Part shown: positions 60,295-64,000 of the stretch, piece by piece | Position numbering within the stretch: position 1 is the first letter of the stretch | Layout: every line of letters starts with the position of its first letter | Assembly (NCBI GenBank): GCA_964447285.1 | Contig: CAYURO010000005.1 | Location: forward strand, 139,878-203,877 | DNA length: 64,000 nucleotides | Direction of reading: 5' to 3' | Origin: CAJBNH01 sp964447285 | GTDB taxonomy: Bacteria; Myxococcota_A; UBA9042 | Translations under genes and position numbers: made by a program | The notes under the pieces: model-generated | Told to the model about the DNA's origin: nothing | The model's database searches: none | The model's input: only the letters and a program-made list of their open reading frames with translations

Positions 60295-62346
60295 ATGTCG
60301 TTGAAAAGAAAAGGGATGGTTGGGGTTGTGGCCTTGGCCGGAGTGCTGCTGTTGGGGTGTGGCGGCCAGAAGTCGGCGACAACTTCGCAAGGCGATGCGG
60401 CCGTGCCGGCGGGAGATTCCGTGGCGTCTCTGGACGCGGACACCGACGCCATTGGCCCCACGGACGTGATCGATGCGGCCGACAGCGGGGACACCGCCAA
60501 GTGCGACAAGTCCGTGATCTGGCAGGCAGGCACGCCGATCTTCGCAGAGGCGACCGACACCTGGGGTCTCAACGGCATACAGGGAGGGCGAATGAGCGTC
60601 CTGGATGTCGATGGTGACGGGTGGGCCGACCTGCTGGTGCGACGAGGCGGCGGCTTGAACGTCTTTGCACCCGACGGCGGCCGCGACACTTGGCTGATGC
60701 GCAACACGGGCAAGGGCGGCTTCGAGGACGTCACCGGCGCCTCTGGACTCTTGCAGCGGCGGCAGAACCCGAAGTCGGACGAGGGGATGGGTGCGACGGT
60801 CTACGCCATGGGAGACGTGGACAATGACGGCGATGCGGACATCTACCTCGGGCGGTCGACGGCCAAAGGCGACCTGACGGTTGAGTCGAGCGAGCTCCTG
60901 CTGAACGACGGCAAGGGCAAGTTCTCGCAGGGGCCGGCGTCGAGTGCGGCGCGGTTCGCGGGTCTGGCGAGCGTGCCGATGTCTGCAAGCTTCGTGGACT
61001 TTGATCGCGATGGCCTGCTCGATCTGTGGGTCGTCCACAACATGCCCGGCGGCGCGAACCAGCCGCTGCAGGACAGGCTGCTGCGGGGCGATGGCAAGGG
61101 CGGCTTCACCGACGTGACGAAAGAGGCGGGGCTGACGACAGTGGGTTGGCAGTCCGTGCCGGCGCTGAACCAAGCCAAGGGCCACTCGTGGGCGTGGTCG
61201 GCGGCGGCGTGCGACCTGAACAACGACGGTCTGGACGAGCTGCTGGTGGGCAGCTATGGCCGCGTGCCCAACCACCTGTGGCGCGCAAAACGAGGCGAGG
61301 ACGGCAAGGTCTCGTACGTCAACGAGTCCGTCGCTTCAGGGTACGCTTATGACGACCGCATGGACTGGCGCGACAACTTGAGCGCGCAGTGCCACTGCCG
61401 CGACGTGCCGACCGACCCCGGGTGCGGCACCGTGCCCAAGCCTGACCCGCAGGTCTGCACGAGTCTGGCGGCGTCCTTTGGCTCCAACTACCGGTGGAAC
61501 CACGCCTCAGATCGTGAACCTTGGCGACTGGGCGGCAACAGCGGCACCACGGTTTGCGCAGACGTGAACAACGACGGTTGGTTCGACCTGCTGACCACCG
61601 AGATCGTCCACTCCGACGTGGGTTCGTCGGCCGACCCGTCTGAGCTGCTGCTGAACCTGGGCGACCCCGGAGTTCGGCTACAGCGGCCGGGCAACGAGGC
61701 GACGGGTCTTGTGCGCAAGGACACGGGAGCCTATTGGGACCACGGCGACATCACGGCGGCGATTTACGACTTCGACAACGACGGCTGGCAGGACGTGCAC
61801 ATCGCGGCCTCAGACTATCCCGGCAACCGTGCGCTGCTGTTTCGTCAGAAGTCACCGCTGCAGTTTCAGGAAGTGGAGACCGACGACTTCTTCCTGCGCT
61901 GGCGGGCAGCAGGCGTGGTGGCGGCGGACTTCGACCGCGACGGCGACCTGGACGTCGTGACCGGTCACACGCGGATGCGGTGTGAGGGAGCGATGGGAGC
62001 CGACTGCCAGGACGACGACCAGATTCACCTGCATCTGAACCAGCTGGGCGGACGGTGGCTGCAAGTGACGCTTCAGGGCGGCGAGGGCAGCAACCGAATG
62101 GCCGTGGGCGCGCGGGTCGAGGTGGAGTCCGGCGGCGTCAAGCAGGTGTCCCTTGTCGACGGTGGACACGGACAGTCGAGCACCCAGCGCGACCCCGTGT
62201 TGCACTTCGGTTTGGGGCAAGGCTGCGAGGCCAAAGTCACCGTCACCTGGCCGAACGAGGCGAGGACGGTGCAGAGCTTTGTCGCGCAGGAAGGCCGGCG
62301 CTACCGCGTGGTGCAGGGGCAGGACCCGGTGGTCGTGCAGAAGTAG
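60295..62346 (+). CDS. ASPIC/UnbV and FG-GAP repeat lipoprotein
   Basis: 683 residues. Lipobox LLLGC (Cys about 22). Acidic linker (ASLDADTDAIGPTDVIDAADSGD) follows. The body has FG-GAP/VCBS-type calcium-binding propeller blades (LDVDGDGWADLLV, GDVDNDGDADIYLG, VDFDRDGLLDLWVV, CDLNNDGLDELLVG, ADVNNDGWFDLLT, YDFDNDGWQDVHIA, ADFDRDGDLDVVTG). The last 110 residues are an ASPIC/UnbV domain (WLQVTLQGGEGSNRMAVGARVEVESGG, QSSTQRDPVLHFGLG, VTVTWPNEARTVQ). Such proteins are exported and surface exposed; the activity is unknown. Start ATG 60295 after GGGAGGGG; TTG 60301 and ATG 60283 are alternatives. Confidence 0.88.
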   Translation: MSLKRKGMVGVVALAGVLLLGCGGQKSATTSQGDAAVPAGDSVASLDADTDAIGPTDVIDAADSGDTAKCDKSVIWQAGTPIFAEATDTWGLNGIQGGRMSVLDVDGDGWADLLVRRGGGLNVFAPDGGRDTWLMRNTGKGGFEDVTGASGLLQRRQNPKSDEGMGATVYAMGDVDNDGDADIYLGRSTAKGDLTVESSELLLNDGKGKFSQGPASSAARFAGLASVPMSASFVDFDRDGLLDLWVVHNMPGGANQPLQDRLLRGDGKGGFTDVTKEAGLTTVGWQSVPALNQAKGHSWAWSAAACDLNNDGLDELLVGSYGRVPNHLWRAKRGEDGKVSYVNESVASGYAYDDRMDWRDNLSAQCHCRDVPTDPGCGTVPKPDPQVCTSLAASFGSNYRWNHASDREPWRLGGNSGTTVCADVNNDGWFDLLTTEIVHSDVGSSADPSELLLNLGDPGVRLQRPGNEATGLVRKDTGAYWDHGDITAAIYDFDNDGWQDVHIAASDYPGNRALLFRQKSPLQFQEVETDDFFLRWRAAGVVAADFDRDGDLDVVTGHTRMRCEGAMGADCQDDDQIHLHLNQLGGRWLQVTLQGGEGSNRMAVGARVEVESGGVKQVSLVDGGHGQSSTQRDPVLHFGLGQGCEAKVTVTWPNEARTVQSFVAQEGRRYRVVQGQDPVVVQK

Positions 62347-62367
62347 CTGCGGGGAAACGGGAAACGG

Positions 62368-63141
62368 CTAGCCGCAGGTGCCCCAATCGGTGTCCGACGC
62401 GCCGGTGCAGGTCAGGCCGTCTGCGCAGATCGCGTAGGTGTCGTCGCACGGACCGCCGGCGGGGATGCCCTCGCAGGTGGCGCCTTCGCTGCCCTCGGTG
62501 CAGGTGCCCTGCAGGGACTTGCAGTCATAAGTGAATGCCTGCGAAGCATAGCAGTCGAGCACGGCGTGGTCGCCCATGCAGTAGCCGATGTCCGCTTCCG
62601 TGCAGGTGCCGATGCCGGTGGTGCAGATAATGTCCGTCGCACCGACCACGCAGCCGGCTCCTTCGCCCTGACAGAACGCAGAGTAGGCGTTGCCGTCCGC
62701 ATCCTGCGTCAGGCACCCGGTCCCTTGGGCAAGCGCGCAGTCGTAGCCGTAGTCGGCGTCGATCAATTGGCACGCGGTCTGAGCAGGATCGTCCACGTCG
62801 TCGGTGCAGTCGTAGGATTGCAGCGCGCCGGTGTCGTCGCACCACTCGACGGTCTTGCCCGTGCACTGGCCGCGCGGGGTGACGCTGCCACACGCAGCGG
62901 TCTCGGTGACGTCGTCCGGCAAGGCGTCCTCCGACGCGTCGACGGTGGCCGAGTCGCTGCCACTGGTGTCCGGCGTCGTGTCAGCTGTCGTGTCGACGGA
63001 GTCACCCACCAAGACGTCGGCCGTGGTGTCGGCTGTCGTGTCGGCCGTGGTGCCGGTTCCAGCGGAGCCTGCGTCAGAGCCGCAAGCGGTGAAGGCGACG
63101 GCAGCACTCAGGCTGAGCAAGATCAAAGAGATACAACGCAT
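62368..63141 (-). CDS. Cys-rich lipoprotein with Asp/Thr linker
   Basis: 257 residues from the ATG of the lipoprotein signal (MRCISLILLSLSAAVAFTAC, Cys20). The linker (residues 22-80) is made of TADTTADT-type repeats. The remainder has about 24 cysteines in a regular spacing (CGSVTPRGQCTGKTVEWCDD, YDCTDD, CQLIDADYGYDC, CLTQ, FCQGEGAGC, CTTGIGTC, YCMGDHAVLDCYAS) resembling repeated disulphide modules found in extracellular proteins of Myxococcota-like bacteria. No enzyme motif. It ends 21 nt from the convergent ASPIC/UnbV gene. Confidence 0.78.
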   Translation of the reverse strand: MRCISLILLSLSAAVAFTACGSDAGSAGTGTTADTTADTTADVLVGDSVDTTADTTPDTSGSDSATVDASEDALPDDVTETAACGSVTPRGQCTGKTVEWCDDTGALQSYDCTDDVDDPAQTACQLIDADYGYDCALAQGTGCLTQDADGNAYSAFCQGEGAGCVVGATDIICTTGIGTCTEADIGYCMGDHAVLDCYASQAFTYDCKSLQGTCTEGSEGATCEGIPAGGPCDDTYAICADGLTCTGASDTDWGTCG

Positions 63142-63212
63142 GGGGGGGGACTCCAAGGCGGTCTGAGCACGACCAGCCGAGCGCAAAGATTATCATTTGC
63201 ACAGGAGAGCGT

Positions 63213-63255
63213 CGCCCCGCCCGACCGCGAGAACCATGCGAAGTCGGGCGGGGCG
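63213..63255 (-). terminator. GC-rich stem-loop after the fibre-like gene
   Basis: 12-bp stem (63213-63224 with 63244-63255) with a 19-nt loop lies 17 nt after the stop of the leftward gene ending at 63272. There is no T-run after it, so it may stop transcription only weakly or stabilise the 3' end. Confidence 0.45.
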
Positions 63256-63271
63256 TCGTCGAGCGGAGGGA

Positions 63272-64000
63272 CTACTTGTTGGCCAGCCAGGCGTTGTACC
63301 GGTCGTAGTCCCACTGCAGGCCGGCGGGCATGTTCGAGCCACCGAACGAGCTGTTGTAGAAGCCGACGTTCGAACGTCCGACGTAGTTGTAGTAGCAGCC
63401 TTGGCAGGTCCAGTAGTACCAGCCTGACTTCATCACGACCACGGAAGTTTGGTTGGCCGGGAATGTCAGGGTCGTTGCGTTTTGGCCAAGAGTGTCGCCA
63501 GAGGTAGTCCAGATGTTGCTGCCGTTGATGGCGATGCCGGTGTAGTCGCCAAAGTCGTTACTGGAAGCGTAGTCATACCAGACGGTCATGTTGATCGGCG
63601 AGGCCGTGGTGTTCTTGATGAACGCAGCAAGTGCCTGCCAGGTTCCGTTCTGGCCGTTGTAGGTGGTGCCGCCCTCAGCCTTGAAGATGTTGCCGGTCGC
63701 ATCGCCGTAGACAATCGAATCGAACCCCCACTCGTGGAGCGATGCGTTCGTGACGCCGAAGTCGGCGCCGTAGGCCGGGATGCCGCGGAGGCTGTAGTTC
63801 CAGTTGTTGGCTGTGGAGTCGATGTACTTGGCGTAGAGGAATGGCCGCGAGCCGACCGGGAATGGCGAACCGAAGCCCGGCCCCGAGACGCTGCCGGTGA
63901 CCGTCAGGTTGCCCGTGATGGTCGAACTGCCGGTGGTGTAGCTGCTGCCGGTGATGTATTGATCGCCCTTGATCTGGATCTTCTTTGACGAAAGCGTCTG
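63272..64000 (-). CDS. Partial fibre-like surface protein (5' end outside the window)
   Basis: The reading frame is open from the right edge to the stop at 63272, giving 242 residues. It begins with a beta-repeat stretch (KKIQIKGDQYITGSSYTTG, TITGNLTVTGSVSGPGF) of the type seen in tail-fibre or trimeric surface proteins. It then has a Gly/Asn/Tyr/Trp-rich C-terminal domain (TWQALAAFIKNTTASPINMTVWYDYASSND, SGWYYWTCQGCYYNY). I find no family name. Codon use is less GC-rich than in the neighbours, which could mean transfer (impression only). A start at 63589 is possible for a shorter product but cuts a continuous domain. Confidence 0.65.
   Translation of the reverse strand, partial: QTLSSKKIQIKGDQYITGSSYTTGSSTITGNLTVTGSVSGPGFGSPFPVGSRPFLYAKYIDSTANNWNYSLRGIPAYGADFGVTNASLHEWGFDSIVYGDATGNIFKAEGGTTYNGQNGTWQALAAFIKNTTASPINMTVWYDYASSNDFGDYTGIAINGSNIWTTSGDTLGQNATTLTFPANQTSVVVMKSGWYYWTCQGCYYNYVGRSNVGFYNSSFGGSNMPAGLQWDYDRYNAWLANK

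Overview
The window is a GC-rich, densely coded bacterial chromosome segment with 44 supportable protein genes, one of them cut by the right edge, and no rRNA, tRNA or CRISPR array that I could find. Gram-negative marker genes (BamD, an OmpA-like porin, PlsB, many lipoproteins) and several secreted lipoproteins whose mature part begins with a low-complexity Asp/Thr/Ala/Pro linker point to Myxococcota or a related former-Deltaproteobacteria lineage. The decahaem OmcA/MtrC-type cytochrome and the tetrahaem cytochrome suggest an anaerobic or facultative respiratory life. The taxonomic call is an inference from gene content and codon style only. There is one 10-N scaffold gap at 45230-45239.

Layout. 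1-11.9 kb: SixA phosphatase divergent from a CHAD protein; a leftward block with a DUF507 protein, a GYF/DUF4234 membrane protein, a lipoprotein and an AsmA-like/GT51 transglycosylase fusion; PlsB-type acyltransferase; a zinc-ligand-less metallo-beta-lactamase-fold protein and a diacylglycerol-kinase-family protein. 12-16.4 kb: a three-gene peptide ABC importer operon (binding lipoprotein and two permeases) whose two permeases each carry an unusual extra periplasmic domain. 16.5-33 kb: PIN-PhoH ATPase, two HAD phosphatases, BamD, a lipoprotein tyrosine phosphatase, a GH36-like lipoprotein, a DEAH helicase, a hotdog protein, a bacterial PH-domain protein and an ABC exporter. 33-45 kb: pntAB transhydrogenase, OsmC, tetrahaem cytochrome c, VWA protein, serine acetyltransferase, UvrA. 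45-64 kb: accessory-looking region with an XRE/S24-like regulator, a 1165-residue lipoprotein, a DHODH-like enzyme, a D12 adenine methylase, a TAXI-pLGIC fusion channel, the decahaem cytochrome, a 1.1-kb repeat-rich gene-free stretch, an OmpA/TSP3 protein, an ASPIC/UnbV lipoprotein, a Cys-rich lipoprotein and a fibre-like partial gene.

Most interesting points. (1) The gene at 52436-54301 joins a TAXI-type periplasmic solute-binding domain to a complete pentameric ligand-gated ion channel. (2) The OppB-like permease holds a barrel-sandwich (biotinyl/lipoyl-like) insertion and its OppC partner an insertion of about 200 residues with canonical EF-hand calcium loops, so this importer may be calcium-gated. 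(3) The decahaem cytochrome gene has a near-consensus CRP-family site at a class I distance from a sigma70-like promoter. (4) Three proteins appear to be pseudoenzymes or altered enzymes (MBL fold, S24 regulator, HAD). (5) The gene-free stretch 57464-58559 holds three distinct large dyad elements.
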